Part shown: positions 46,451-55,302 of the stretch, piece by piece
Layout of the letters: the number at the start of each line of letters is the position of its first letter
How positions within the stretch are numbered: the stretch's first letter is position 1
From: Variovorax ginsengisoli
Lineage (GTDB): Bacteria > Pseudomonadota > Gammaproteobacteria > Burkholderiales > Burkholderiaceae_C
Reading direction: 5' to 3'
Length of the DNA: 64,000 bases
Assembly: GCF_006438845.1 (NCBI RefSeq)
Contig: NZ_RCZJ01000004.1
Location: 273,867 to 337,866 of the forward strand
Program-made: the position numbers and the translations under genes
The notes under the pieces: model-generated
Told to the model about the DNA's origin: nothing
Seen by the model: the letters and a program-made list of their open reading frames with translations, nothing else
The model's database searches: none

Positions 46451-47859
46451 GCTGTTGCTCCTGTCAGTGACGCGACTGCAGCGTTGGCGCCCGCGATGCG
46501 GCCAGTCACCACCGACTTGGTGAGTGCTGATCCGCTCATGTAGTTGCTGCCGTGGAAGCCGGCCACCAGTTCGCCGGCCGCGTACAGGTGCGCGATCGGT
46601 TCACCGTGCACGTCGAGCACCCGCGTCGCCGTGTCGATGGTGAGGCCGCAGAACGTGGTGGTGACGGCAACGCCGCACGGATAGGCGTAGAACGGCCCCT
46701 GGTCGATCTTCGCGCCGATCTTGCGACCAAACTGGCCGTCCACGCCGGCGTCTGCGTCGCCGTTGTATTGGTCGATGGTGCGCATCAGCTCAGCGCCGTC
46801 CACGCCCAACTGCGTGGCCAGTTCGGCCAGTGTGTCGGCATGGCGCAATTCGCCACGCTCGAGCGCTGCCCGGAAGTTGTGGGCTGGTGCCTCGCGTGAC
46901 AGCGCCATGGTCTTGCTGTCGAATAGTTGGAACGCGACGCCGCGCGGCTGCTCCAGGCAGCGCTTGCCGATCGCCTTGTAGCTCGCGGACTCGTCTGCGA
47001 AGCGCTTGCCATGCAGGTTCACGGCAACGGCACCCGAGTAGATGGGAAACAGCAGCCCCAGGGGCTCCTCGTCGCGCGGGGTGCGGTCAGGGTATCCGGG
47101 CAGTGCAGCTCCGAAGGTGCCGCTGACCCAACCCATGTCGGCCAGTCCGGCGCCCAGCGCGGTGGCCATGCGCAATCCATCGCCGGTGTTTCCGATCCCA
47201 CCGGAAGGGATGGCAGCAAGGAGCTGCGGTGCGAAGGCTTCCATGTACTGGCGGCCCCGCGAGAAACCGCCGGTCGCCAGAACGACCCCTCCCCCGGTGT
47301 GGAGAATGCTTGCCTTGTCGGCCGACGCGGTCAACTTTACGCCGACAACGGAAGTCCGCTCCTCGTCGCCTCGCACCAGCCGCTGCGCCGCATGTCCGGG
47401 AACATAGCAGACGCGCGGATGGCTCAGAACACGCTCGTGCAGTGCGCGGATCGCCTGGCCACCCCAGTTCGAATGCGTGTGCACGGATGAGCCTCCCGCA
47501 ACCGGACGGGAATAGCCAAACTCCACGCCGTGCTGCCGGAGCCAGTCATAAGCATCCAATTGCCGATCGAGGAACAGTTGCAGCAGCGCAGCATCATTAC
47601 GCCCTTCTCCGGACTTGAGCAAGTCGCGCCGGAGCTCCTCGTTGCTGTCGAAAGCGCCGGCCTCGCGCTGCAGATCCGTTCCGGCGAAGGCGAAGCCGCC
47701 CACGGCCTGTCGGGAACTGCCGCCGAAGTCGGCGGTCTTTTCGAGGAGCACCACGCTGGCGGCGCCCCTCTCGGCCGCGGACAACGCGGCGCTGTGGCCG
47801 GCAATGCCGCCACCAATGACGAGCACGTCCGTCCGCGGCGGAACATGTTCGGCGATCAT
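46447..47859 (-). CDS. FAD-dependent dehydrogenase of fumarate-reductase/ketosteroid-dehydrogenase type
   Basis: 470 residues. N-terminal FAD motif VIGGGIAGHSAALSAAERGA, then FGGSSRQAVGGFAFAG, VVLATGGFSRGRQYMEAFAP and the C-terminal LYAAGELVAGFHGSNYMSG. This is the FAD_binding_2 group, which includes 3-ketosteroid delta-1-dehydrogenases and flavocytochromes. In a ring-degradation operon it would most simply introduce a ring double bond on the way to an aromatic ring. That role is inference. Confidence 0.88.
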   Translation of the reverse strand: MIAEHVPPRTDVLVIGGGIAGHSAALSAAERGAASVVLLEKTADFGGSSRQAVGGFAFAGTDLQREAGAFDSNEELRRDLLKSGEGRNDAALLQLFLDRQLDAYDWLRQHGVEFGYSRPVAGGSSVHTHSNWGGQAIRALHERVLSHPRVCYVPGHAAQRLVRGDEERTSVVGVKLTASADKASILHTGGGVVLATGGFSRGRQYMEAFAPQLLAAIPSGGIGNTGDGLRMATALGAGLADMGWVSGTFGAALPGYPDRTPRDEEPLGLLFPIYSGAVAVNLHGKRFADESASYKAIGKRCLEQPRGVAFQLFDSKTMALSREAPAHNFRAALERGELRHADTLAELATQLGVDGAELMRTIDQYNGDADAGVDGQFGRKIGAKIDQGPFYAYPCGVAVTTTFCGLTIDTATRVLDVHGEPIAHLYAAGELVAGFHGSNYMSGSALTKSVVTGRIAGANAAVASLTGATA

Positions 47860-49490
47860 CCGCCGCCCCCGGTGACCTGGCGCACAAGGGCGGCCGCATC
47901 AGCGGGCGCAACATCGCCGCGCCAGGCAACGTGCAGGTCGGGTCGCACCAGCACGAGCGCCCGCCCATACACCTCGCGTGCGCGCTCGCTGCCGATGTCC
48001 AGCACGTCCAGCGGCACACCAGCGGCGCTGAAGGCTGCAACCAGTGGCTCGGCGGACGGTGCCTCTTCCCCCAGGCGCAGAAGCGAATATCCGAGCCCGA
48101 GCAGATCGTGCAGCGCCTCTCCTTCGTCCAGCCAGACGTGAGGCAACCGGAAACCTGGCGCAGCAGAGGGCACGTAGACAAGCTTGTTGTCGGTATCGGC
48201 GGGGGTGCTGGGCTCCGATGCCACCACGCTGGACGTGTAGCGGTAACCGAGTTCTGCGGACGCCATCTCGTGCGTGCGCCGCTGCAGCCGCCGGGCCTTG
48301 TCAGCCACCGTCGCCCGGATGCGCCGGCCCTCTTCGTCATCGTTGCGGATCCCCGGCTTCACATGGCTGCGCCATTCGCGCAGACCGGCGGTAGCGTAAG
48401 TGGAGGCCGCCACGTTGCGTGCACCGACCGGTCGTCGATCGGCTTCATAGGAGTCCAGTAGCGCAGGACCACCCCAACCCTTCAGCGTAGCCGCCAGCTT
48501 CCACGCCAGATCGGTTGCATCACCGACGCCGGTGTTCATGCCGAGACCGCCAAGCGGGATCACGAGGTGGCAGGCATCTCCCGCCAGGAAGACATTGCCA
48601 TCGCGGTATCGCTTCGCCAGCAGCAAATGCTGCCGCCAGGTACTCACCGCGATTATCTGCACATCGATGTCCACACCGACCGCGGCGAGCAACGCTGCCT
48701 TCAAGTCCGCATCCGGCGGCAGTCGCGTGCTGAAGAAGAAGTGCTTCAGGTCGTCCTGCCCGACGATGCCCGACGAATGCTCGTCTGCGAAGTAGTAGTG
48801 GCGGGCGGGGCCGGCCGGTACGCGCTCCAGCAGATTCTCGGAGCGGAAGAACACCTGCGTGGCCTCGGCCAGGTTGCCCTTGCCTTCCAGCGGAATATCC
48901 AGCGCCTTGCGCACCGTGCTTCGGCCACCATCGCATCCGACGAGGTAGCGGGAACGTACTTCGTGCTGGGCACCCTGAAGGTCCTGCAAGACGGCACTCA
49001 CGCCTTGGTCGTCCTGCACGAAAGACATAAGCTGCCAGCCGTAGCGCGCCGTGATCGACTTCGTGGCGGCCACCTCCGCACGCAGCAGCGGCTCCAATGT
49101 GTACTGCGATATCACCTGGAAGGCTTCCAGCGGCTGGCTGCCGTCGCGCGAGAAGGCGATCTGCTGGCGCTGCTGGTCGCCTGTGGGATAGCGCAGGTGC
49201 AACAGCGGAGGGTCGCTCAAGTTCGTTACCACCTTGATGTCCATGGTGGCCGTTCCTGGGTAGCCGGCTGCCTTGATCTTTTCTGCGAGGCCCAAGCGGC
49301 GGAAGATCTCCATCGAGCGCGCGTTGCAACGCTCCATCTTCGGAAGAAAGCGCGGCCCCTCACTCTGGTCCACCAACAGGCACGGCACGTTGCGGCGGGC
49401 CAGGTCGAGTGCGAGCGTCAGCCCGACCGGCCCCGCCCCCACGATGAGGACAGGTGTCTCGTGCGGCGGGGCATCAATCGGTGAAGTCAT
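47856..49490 (-). CDS. FAD-dependent aromatic hydroxylase (MhpA/PheA-like)
   Basis: 544 residues. FAD motif LIVGAGPVGLTLALDLARR (G18-x-G20), the middle GCDGGRSTVRKALDI and the second FAD motif FLAGDACHLVIPLGGLGMNT. A C-terminal thioredoxin-like domain of about 140 residues (ending PDLHVAWRGD) is typical of the MhpA type. It would hydroxylate a phenolic ring to the catechol used by the extradiol dioxygenase. First of four gene pairs joined by ATGA overlaps. Confidence 0.92.
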   Translation of the reverse strand: MTSPIDAPPHETPVLIVGAGPVGLTLALDLARRNVPCLLVDQSEGPRFLPKMERCNARSMEIFRRLGLAEKIKAAGYPGTATMDIKVVTNLSDPPLLHLRYPTGDQQRQQIAFSRDGSQPLEAFQVISQYTLEPLLRAEVAATKSITARYGWQLMSFVQDDQGVSAVLQDLQGAQHEVRSRYLVGCDGGRSTVRKALDIPLEGKGNLAEATQVFFRSENLLERVPAGPARHYYFADEHSSGIVGQDDLKHFFFSTRLPPDADLKAALLAAVGVDIDVQIIAVSTWRQHLLLAKRYRDGNVFLAGDACHLVIPLGGLGMNTGVGDATDLAWKLAATLKGWGGPALLDSYEADRRPVGARNVAASTYATAGLREWRSHVKPGIRNDDEEGRRIRATVADKARRLQRRTHEMASAELGYRYTSSVVASEPSTPADTDNKLVYVPSAAPGFRLPHVWLDEGEALHDLLGLGYSLLRLGEEAPSAEPLVAAFSAAGVPLDVLDIGSERAREVYGRALVLVRPDLHVAWRGDVAPADAAALVRQVTGGGG

Positions 49491-49602
49491 TCTGTAAGTA
49501 GTGCGAAGTTAGTGTCGGGACAGTTTCAGATCGGTAGCGGACAGCGGCAACGCAAATTTGGTCCTGCTGCCGTGCAGAAACATCACGAGCCGTGTATCAG
49601 CT

Positions 49603-50322
49603 TCAGACCGGGCGCTGGCGAGAGGCCCGCACGCGCTCCCGCTCGAGGGCGATCGCATCGCGCAAGGGCAGCCCGAAGCCATCGTCGATCAGGGCGCGAT
49701 AGTCCGCCAGGATCCGGGGAACACCGGCCAGCATTGCGTGCGCAATGCTCCGCGCTTCATCCAGCAGTTGTTCCTGGGGATGGACAGAGTTCACCAGGCC
49801 GATGGCAACGGCCTCGGCGCTGCCCACCTTTCGGGCCGTAAGCGAGATCGCCTTCGCGCGGCTGATGCCCACACGGCGGCTCAGCAGCTGCGAAATGCCC
49901 CATCCCGGCATCAGGCCGATGCGGGTGTGCGTGTCCATGAAGCTCGCGTTCTCCGAGCAGATGAGGATGTCGCAAAGCAACGAGATCTCGAACCCGCCGG
50001 TGACCGCGGCCCCGTTGATCGCGCCAATCAGCGGCTTGCGCCCGGCCTGCACGGCGACGCCGGGGCTGTTCGCACGAACATGTGGGAAGAACGCATCCGG
50101 ATCGGCCCGCATCTCCTTCACGTCGAGGCCGGCGCAGAAGGCCGGCCCGCTGCCGGTGAGGATCAGGACGCGGATCTGGTCGTCCTCCTGCAGCGCCGCG
50201 AACACCTCGCAAAATCGCGTACACAGCTCCATCGACCAGGCATTGAGCGACTTTGGCCGATTTAGCGTCAGCACCGCGTAACCATCCGGATGCTTCTCCA
50301 CTAGCAGAACATCTTCCGACAT
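49603..50322 (-). CDS. enoyl-CoA hydratase/isomerase family protein
   Basis: 239 residues from the ATG at 50322. Crotonase oxyanion-hole motifs AFCAGLDVKEMRAD and INGAAVTGGFEISLLCDIL, and later HTRIGLMPGWGISQLLSRRVG. First gene of the long leftward operon (50322 to 41264), divergent from an SDR gene. It could hydrate a ring or side-chain enoyl-CoA. Confidence 0.9.
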   Translation of the reverse strand: MSEDVLLVEKHPDGYAVLTLNRPKSLNAWSMELCTRFCEVFAALQEDDQIRVLILTGSGPAFCAGLDVKEMRADPDAFFPHVRANSPGVAVQAGRKPLIGAINGAAVTGGFEISLLCDILICSENASFMDTHTRIGLMPGWGISQLLSRRVGISRAKAISLTARKVGSAEAVAIGLVNSVHPQEQLLDEARSIAHAMLAGVPRILADYRALIDDGFGLPLRDAIALERERVRASRQRPV

Positions 50323-50423
50323 ATCAACCTTATTGCGCCAGAACGGCAGGCCTTGCACTATCGAGTGAGCGGCTCGCTTGTCCAACGCAGGATTTGTGGG
50401 GCGAGCCCCAAATTTTCTGGGGC

Positions 50424-50435
50424 GGCGTCGACGCC
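50424..50435. promoter_or_regulatory. 12-base palindrome in the divergent promoter region
   Basis: GGCGTCGACGCC is a perfect palindrome 21 bases before the SDR start at 50457, in the 134-base gap between two divergent transcription units. A second element, GGGGCGAGCCCC (50398-50409), lies just before it. Either could be a regulator site; there is no direct proof. Confidence 0.35.
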
Positions 50436-50456
50436 TCAGAGACCCATACTGAGTCG

Positions 50457-51245
50457 ATGCAGGTCGATAGCAACACCATCTCCGCCAACGCGCCGGGAAA
50501 GTTTCGCGGTCGTGTCGCCGTCGTCACCGCCGGCAGCGGCGGCATCGGGAGCGCGATTGCGCTTCGCCTGGCGCGCGATGGCGCGCAAGCGGTCGTCTGT
50601 CTCGATCGCAACCCCGCCGTCCACGGCATGCCCGACCAACTGCGCGCGCTGGGGGCGGAGTCCGCGGCCTACCAGTTGTCCTGCCAGGACGAACAGGCAA
50701 TCCCGCAAGTCTTCCAGGAAATCGTGGAGCGCTTCGGACCTGTCGACATCTTGGTGAACGGTGTGGGGGGCGGTGTCCGCCCCCCTGCCGAGTTCTGGTG
50801 CGCCGATCCGGCCACGCTGGCGCTCGCTATCGACAGTTCGCTGTTCAGCGCCATGCTGTGCAGCCTGCAGGTGGTCCCCGGGATGCGCCAGCGCTGCTTC
50901 GGGAAGATCGTGAACATTGGTTCCGGCGTCGCCCTAGCACCCGTGCCCAAGCTGGTGCCCTACGGCGCGGCCAAGACCGGCCTTATCGGATTCACCCGCG
51001 GGCTGGCCCTGGAGCTGGCGCCGTTCAAGGTCAACGTGAACATCGTGTCACCGGGACCGATCGCGACGCGCGGTGTCCAGAGCCTGCCTGCGGAAACGCG
51101 GGAGTTCAGCCGCCAGCAGATCCCGATGGGCTTCATCGGAGAGCCGGACGACATCGCAAATGCGGTGGCCTTCTTCGTGAGCGAGGAGAGCCGCTTCGTT
51201 ACCGGCCAGAACCTCCTCGTCAACGGCGGGCGCGCCTTCAACTAG
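50457..51245 (+). CDS. short-chain dehydrogenase/reductase
   Basis: 262 residues. Unusual cofactor motif TAGSGGIG in place of TGxxxGIG, then NGVGGGV, active-site NIGSGVALAPVPKLVPYGAA with Y and K (YGAAK). Distinctive PAEFWCADPAT before the catalytic part and an ending LVNGGRAFN. Both features recur in the product of 63093-63854, so they are paralogues. Divergent from the 50322 operon. Confidence 0.9.
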   Translation: MQVDSNTISANAPGKFRGRVAVVTAGSGGIGSAIALRLARDGAQAVVCLDRNPAVHGMPDQLRALGAESAAYQLSCQDEQAIPQVFQEIVERFGPVDILVNGVGGGVRPPAEFWCADPATLALAIDSSLFSAMLCSLQVVPGMRQRCFGKIVNIGSGVALAPVPKLVPYGAAKTGLIGFTRGLALELAPFKVNVNIVSPGPIATRGVQSLPAETREFSRQQIPMGFIGEPDDIANAVAFFVSEESRFVTGQNLLVNGGRAFN

Positions 51246-51249
51246 CCTT

Positions 51250-51576
51250 TCACTCAGGCCGGCGGATGCAAACATGGCCATCCCGCAGGATGGCCGGATA
51301 GACCCGCACAGGGGTTTCCGCCGGAAAGGACTCGGCAGCGCCGGTGCGCAGGCAGAACTTGCCGCTGTGCCAAGGGCACTCCACTTTTCCGCCTTCGACC
51401 ATGCCTTCGGACAGCGACGCCTCTCCGTGGCTGCAGGTGTCGTCCGTCACGAAATATTCGCCGTCGTCGAAGAACACGGCCAACGGCGGCAGGCCCTCGG
51501 GCTCCACGCGCAGAGCGCCGAAGTCCGCGGCTTCGGCGGCCGAGCAAAGGGTGAGGAGTTCGTTTTCTGTTTGCAT
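51250..51576 (-). CDS. Rieske-type ferredoxin of an aromatic dioxygenase
   Basis: 108 residues. [2Fe-2S] Rieske ligands are C48-S-H50 and C67-P-W-H70 (TCSHGEASLSEG, VECPWHSGKF). It shuttles electrons from a reductase to the oxygenase encoded three genes upstream. No reductase gene is present in the window. Start at 51576 is chosen because the family begins about 45 residues before the first Cys. Confidence 0.93.
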   Translation of the reverse strand: MQTENELLTLCSAAEAADFGALRVEPEGLPPLAVFFDDGEYFVTDDTCSHGEASLSEGMVEGGKVECPWHSGKFCLRTGAAESFPAETPVRVYPAILRDGHVCIRRPE

Positions 51577-51586
51577 GGCTGTCAAT

Positions 51587-52351
51587 TCAGAGCATCGTCG
51601 AGCCGCCATTGACGCTGATCACCTGCCCGGTGATGAACGAAGCTTCTGGCGAGGCGACATAAGCGACCATGGAGGCGACCTCTTCCTCTTCTGCCTCGCG
51701 TCCCATCGGGATCACGTCCAGGAAATTCCGGAAGCGCTCCGGGTTGGCACGTTTGTTGGCGCGGAACTTCTCGGTGCCCACGGCGCACGGGGCGACCGTG
51801 TTCACGGTGATGCCCTCTCGGGCAAATTCCCGTGCCAGCCCGGTGGTGAGACCGTGCATGCCGCCCTTGGCCGCGTTGTAGCCGGCATGGTTGAACAGGC
51901 CATTGCGCACCGAGTCCGCACCCAACATCACCACGCGGCCGTACTTGCGCTCCAGCATCGCGGGCAAGAGCGCACGCGTGGACCAGATCGCTGTCCAAAG
52001 ATTGCGATCGATCGTCTGCCGCAATGTGTCGGCGGTGTGGCTCAGGAACGGCAGCAGCACGCCTCCTCCGGCGTTGTTCACGAGAATGTCGATGCGATTG
52101 AACCGGGCCAGCGTGACGTCTCGAAGGACTTCGGCCCCGGCCTCAGTGCACAGGTCACCGATGGCGACCTCCACGCGGCCACCGAACTCTTCGATGAGTG
52201 CTGCAGCAGCACGGTTCGCCTCGTCTTGCAACACATCGGACAGCACGATGCTGGCGCCGTCGCTTGCCAAGCGCCGGGCAATGGCCAGGCCGATGCCACC
52301 GGCTGCGCCAGTGACCACGGCGACTTGCCCTTCAAGTCGACGGGCGCTCAT
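51587..52351 (-). CDS. short-chain dehydrogenase, likely cis-dihydrodiol dehydrogenase
   Basis: 254 residues. TGAAGGIG cofactor motif, NNAGGGV, catalytic Ser region VMLGADSVRNG, then YNAAKGGMHG with YxxxK. Placed between ferredoxin and the oxygenase small-subunit gene (ATGA overlap with the latter), as are cis-diol dehydrogenases in biphenyl and cumate clusters. Role assigned by context. Confidence 0.9.
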   Translation of the reverse strand: MSARRLEGQVAVVTGAAGGIGLAIARRLASDGASIVLSDVLQDEANRAAAALIEEFGGRVEVAIGDLCTEAGAEVLRDVTLARFNRIDILVNNAGGGVLLPFLSHTADTLRQTIDRNLWTAIWSTRALLPAMLERKYGRVVMLGADSVRNGLFNHAGYNAAKGGMHGLTTGLAREFAREGITVNTVAPCAVGTEKFRANKRANPERFRNFLDVIPMGREAEEEEVASMVAYVASPEASFITGQVISVNGGSTML

Positions 52352-52824
52352 AGCAGGATGCTGATGCGGCCTTGCGGACGCAGCACCTCGGAATCAAGCG
52401 CGCAGAGCTTGGAACGGATCTGGAACGAATCGCCGTGATGCACTAGCCGGTACGTTGCACCACCGATGTAGGTGCTGCAGTTGCCATCCTTGAAGCGGTG
52501 GACGACGAAAGCAGCACGCACCTCAATACCAGCGTCATCCTCACCAACGATACGGACGTTGTTGACCAAGTGGCGTGTGGAGGAGCGCGGCCATTCAGCG
52601 TAGGCCGTCTTTTTGGCCAGCCGGGCCACCCGCTCGTTCAGCCTCATGCGGTCGTCCGCGATGTAGAACAGGTGCTCGTCAGGCGATGCATTCGCTCCCA
52701 TGCCCGAAGACGGCACGTAGTAAGTGGCGTCTGCCGTGAAGAGCGCCAGCCAGGCATCGAGTTGCCAGGTGTCCAGCAGTTCAGCCTCGGCGTACAGGAA
52801 ATCCTCGATCTGCGCGCGGTTCAT
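52348..52824 (-). CDS. aromatic-ring-hydroxylating dioxygenase, beta subunit
   Basis: 158 residues of the NTF2-like small subunit: AQIEDFLYAEAELLDTWQLD, WLALFTADATYYVPSSG, and HLVNNVRIVGEDDAG. It has no cofactor and stabilises the alpha3beta3 oxygenase. Start overlaps the alpha-subunit stop by four bases. Confidence 0.93.
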   Translation of the reverse strand: MNRAQIEDFLYAEAELLDTWQLDAWLALFTADATYYVPSSGMGANASPDEHLFYIADDRMRLNERVARLAKKTAYAEWPRSSTRHLVNNVRIVGEDDAGIEVRAAFVVHRFKDGNCSTYIGGATYRLVHHGDSFQIRSKLCALDSEVLRPQGRISILL

Positions 52825-54119
52825 GCTTCCACCCGCACGGACAGCGCACTGCGCGCAGACAGAAGTTCGTGCCAGCGCCGCCAGAAGGTGCGCATCTGGA
52901 GTTCGTCCTGCTGGCCGCCGGGCTTGCCGGCGAGCTCTCGGCGCATCCCGCGGGAAATGTCGTTCCAGCCTGCCTCCTTGGCGTTGGCATAACCTTTCTG
53001 GCACTGCTCCAGCATCTCCACGTCGTCAGGCGTCGCGAACCCACCCGGACCAAGGAATTCCAGGAAGTTGTTGAGGCGGTTGCGGCGCATCCCGCTACTC
53101 TCCCCAATGGGCGCCATCGCCCAGCCGGTGACATCCATGCGGTCAGGGGCTCGTGGGTAGAAGGTGCGCACGGTGATGGCCAGAATGTCCAGCACACACA
53201 GGTTGGGGAAGATCAGCAGGTTGCGGTCCATGCCGGCGATGCGCTCTGCGCGCTCCTTGCCGTACATCTCCTCCAGCCGAGCGTATTGCGCCTCCATCTG
53301 AACCTTGGCTTCCTCTCCCATCGAAGGGACCCAGCGCGAGACCGGGCGCCCCCACGGGGCGCGAAACTCAATCACCGCATGCCCGTTGCCCAGGTCCTTG
53401 GCGGCTCCGACGCCGATGCCGACCTTGTGGCCTTCGTTTGCATTCCGCAGATAGTCCAGGTAGGTCGAGTGCGTGACTGGCGCGTGGTAGCCATCGATGC
53501 TGTTCTCCACCAGCAGCTTCCAGTTCGCGCCGATGCTGTAGTCGTGCGCACCGCCCACGATCTCCATGCCCGCCTCGGATTGGTCAGCAACGAGGTCAAG
53601 GTACTCCTTGGCGCCGGCCAGATAGTCGAAAAGCGAATGCGCGTTGTGGTCGAAGCAGACAAACCAGAAATCGCGGTAGGACTCCAGCCGAGGGACGGAC
53701 ACCAGGTCGGTGCAACCATCGGAGCCGAAGTCCGGTGCATAGGCTTCGATCCCCGGAATGTTCCGGTTCTTGCCATCCGCGCCAAAGACCCAGCCGTGGT
53801 AGCCGCAGGTGAAATTCTTTGCATTGCCCGAACGCTCGCGGCAGACGGTCGCCCCGCGATGCGGGCAACTGTTCAGGAACGACCCCACCTGGCCTTTCGC
53901 ATCCTTGTTGAAGATCAGGTTGCGCCCGCCCACCGACCGCGTGACAAAGCTGCCAGGTTTGCGGATTTCTGAGCCGTGGCCCACGTACAGCCAGCACGTG
54001 TCGAAGAGCGCGCGTGTCTCGGCGTCGAGCACCCCGGCGTCGGTAAAGGCCCGTCGATTGACGAGAAACTTGCCCGCCTCCTCGTCAGACCTCAGCAATG
54101 GGGATTCAATGTTTTTCAT
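52821..54119 (-). CDS. Rieske non-heme iron dioxygenase, alpha subunit
   Basis: 432 residues. Rieske centre C85-P-H87 and C105-G-Y-H108 (SCPHRGATVC, FTCGYHGWVFG); mononuclear iron ligands H212 and H217 in ENSIDGYHAPVTH, with the bridging Asp D209; the third ligand is probably in ATPDDVEMLEQ. Overall it resembles p-cumate 2,3-dioxygenase large subunits, which act on aromatic carboxylates or their CoA esters. Adds both O2 atoms to the ring to give a cis-diol. Confidence 0.94.
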   Translation of the reverse strand: MKNIESPLLRSDEEAGKFLVNRRAFTDAGVLDAETRALFDTCWLYVGHGSEIRKPGSFVTRSVGGRNLIFNKDAKGQVGSFLNSCPHRGATVCRERSGNAKNFTCGYHGWVFGADGKNRNIPGIEAYAPDFGSDGCTDLVSVPRLESYRDFWFVCFDHNAHSLFDYLAGAKEYLDLVADQSEAGMEIVGGAHDYSIGANWKLLVENSIDGYHAPVTHSTYLDYLRNANEGHKVGIGVGAAKDLGNGHAVIEFRAPWGRPVSRWVPSMGEEAKVQMEAQYARLEEMYGKERAERIAGMDRNLLIFPNLCVLDILAITVRTFYPRAPDRMDVTGWAMAPIGESSGMRRNRLNNFLEFLGPGGFATPDDVEMLEQCQKGYANAKEAGWNDISRGMRRELAGKPGGQQDELQMRTFWRRWHELLSARSALSVRVEA

Positions 54120-54129
54120 GCCCGGCCCT

Positions 54130-55278
54130 TCAGTTGAGTTCCTTGGAGGAGTAGTCCAAGAGCCAGCGCGCGACGATCAGGCGGTTAACCTCACCGGCAC
54201 CTTCGAAGATGTCGAAGATACGCGCGTCGCGGTACCACTTCTCGGCCAGGAACTCTTCGGACAGGCCCAGCGGGCCGAGCATTTCCATGCACTCCTGCGT
54301 GATACGCCTGGCCGCGCCGCCGCCCAAGGCCTTGGCGATGGCGGCGTCGACCTTCGTGGCGCCCGAATTGGTGCCTTCACGCTGCTCGCGCCACTTGCAG
54401 TTCAGGATGCTCAGCTTGGTCGCTTCGTGCAACGCTTCCAGACGCAGCAGGCGGTCTTCCAGCTGTGACCGCTTCGCGCGGCCTGCGCCGTAGTCAATTC
54501 CGAGACCGGCCTCCTCGAGCTTGTCGCGCGTGAAGTCCAGCAACGTGCGTGCAATGGAAAGGCCCATGGCCGCCACTTTGGGTCGCGTGCCGTTGAAGAC
54601 CACCATGGTCTTTCCGAAGTCAGCATCCACCTTATTGATCGCCGGAACCCGGCAGTCCTGAAGGACGAAGTCCTCGGTGTCCCAATTTCGAATTCCCATC
54701 TTCCTGACCTGCCCCAGCTGAACCAGTCCAGGGGTGCCCTTCTCGACGATAAATGCCAGGAAGGGACGATGGCCGCCTTCTGCCTCTCCTTTCAGGAGTA
54801 CGACGGCACCGTCTGCCTGCCCGAACTTCGAGCAATAAATCTTCTCACCATTAAGGACCCATTCGCCCGTAGCTTCGTCATACCGCGCAGAACCGGTGAT
54901 TGCCCTGGGGTCAGACCCTGCACCAGGTTCCGTCAGTGCAATAGCTAGCACCAAGTGGCCGAAACGCTCGAGTTGCTCCGGCGTGCCCGCATAGCCAACG
55001 ATCATGTCACCCAGTCCGTGCTCGGTGCGTCGGAGGCGCGGATCCGCGTATTCCAGGTCCATCAACGACTCCGCGATGACGAGTCCGCTGGTCTGGTCTT
55101 CGATCTCCCTCATCAAATCCATCTTGTCCGGGAGTTCGCTCGACTCGGGGAAGGAAGCCGGCTCTATTTCCTCTTCGTGCTGGTCGTAGTAGCGCGCGTG
55201 CTTGCGCATCGCCTCGTTTTCGAAACGGGTGACCTCGATCAGGCGGCGGTCGCCGGCGGTTAGGCTGAAATCAATCAT
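54130..55278 (-). CDS. acyl-CoA dehydrogenase, catalytic-type member of a pair
   Basis: 382 residues. TEPGAGSDPRAITGSARYD, NGEKIYCSKFGQADGAVVLL, and an ending IFDIFEGAGEVNRLIVARWL in which the FEG glutamate is the usual catalytic base. N-terminus is long and charged (HARYYDQHEEEIEPASFPES). Followed in the operon by the oxygenase subunits and preceded 24 bases upstream by a second, atypical acyl-CoA dehydrogenase. Confidence 0.93.
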   Translation of the reverse strand: MIDFSLTAGDRRLIEVTRFENEAMRKHARYYDQHEEEIEPASFPESSELPDKMDLMREIEDQTSGLVIAESLMDLEYADPRLRRTEHGLGDMIVGYAGTPEQLERFGHLVLAIALTEPGAGSDPRAITGSARYDEATGEWVLNGEKIYCSKFGQADGAVVLLKGEAEGGHRPFLAFIVEKGTPGLVQLGQVRKMGIRNWDTEDFVLQDCRVPAINKVDADFGKTMVVFNGTRPKVAAMGLSIARTLLDFTRDKLEEAGLGIDYGAGRAKRSQLEDRLLRLEALHEATKLSILNCKWREQREGTNSGATKVDAAIAKALGGGAARRITQECMEMLGPLGLSEEFLAEKWYRDARIFDIFEGAGEVNRLIVARWLLDYSSKELN

Positions 55279-55302
55279 CTGTGTTCCTAGTTCTAAGTCA
55301 AG

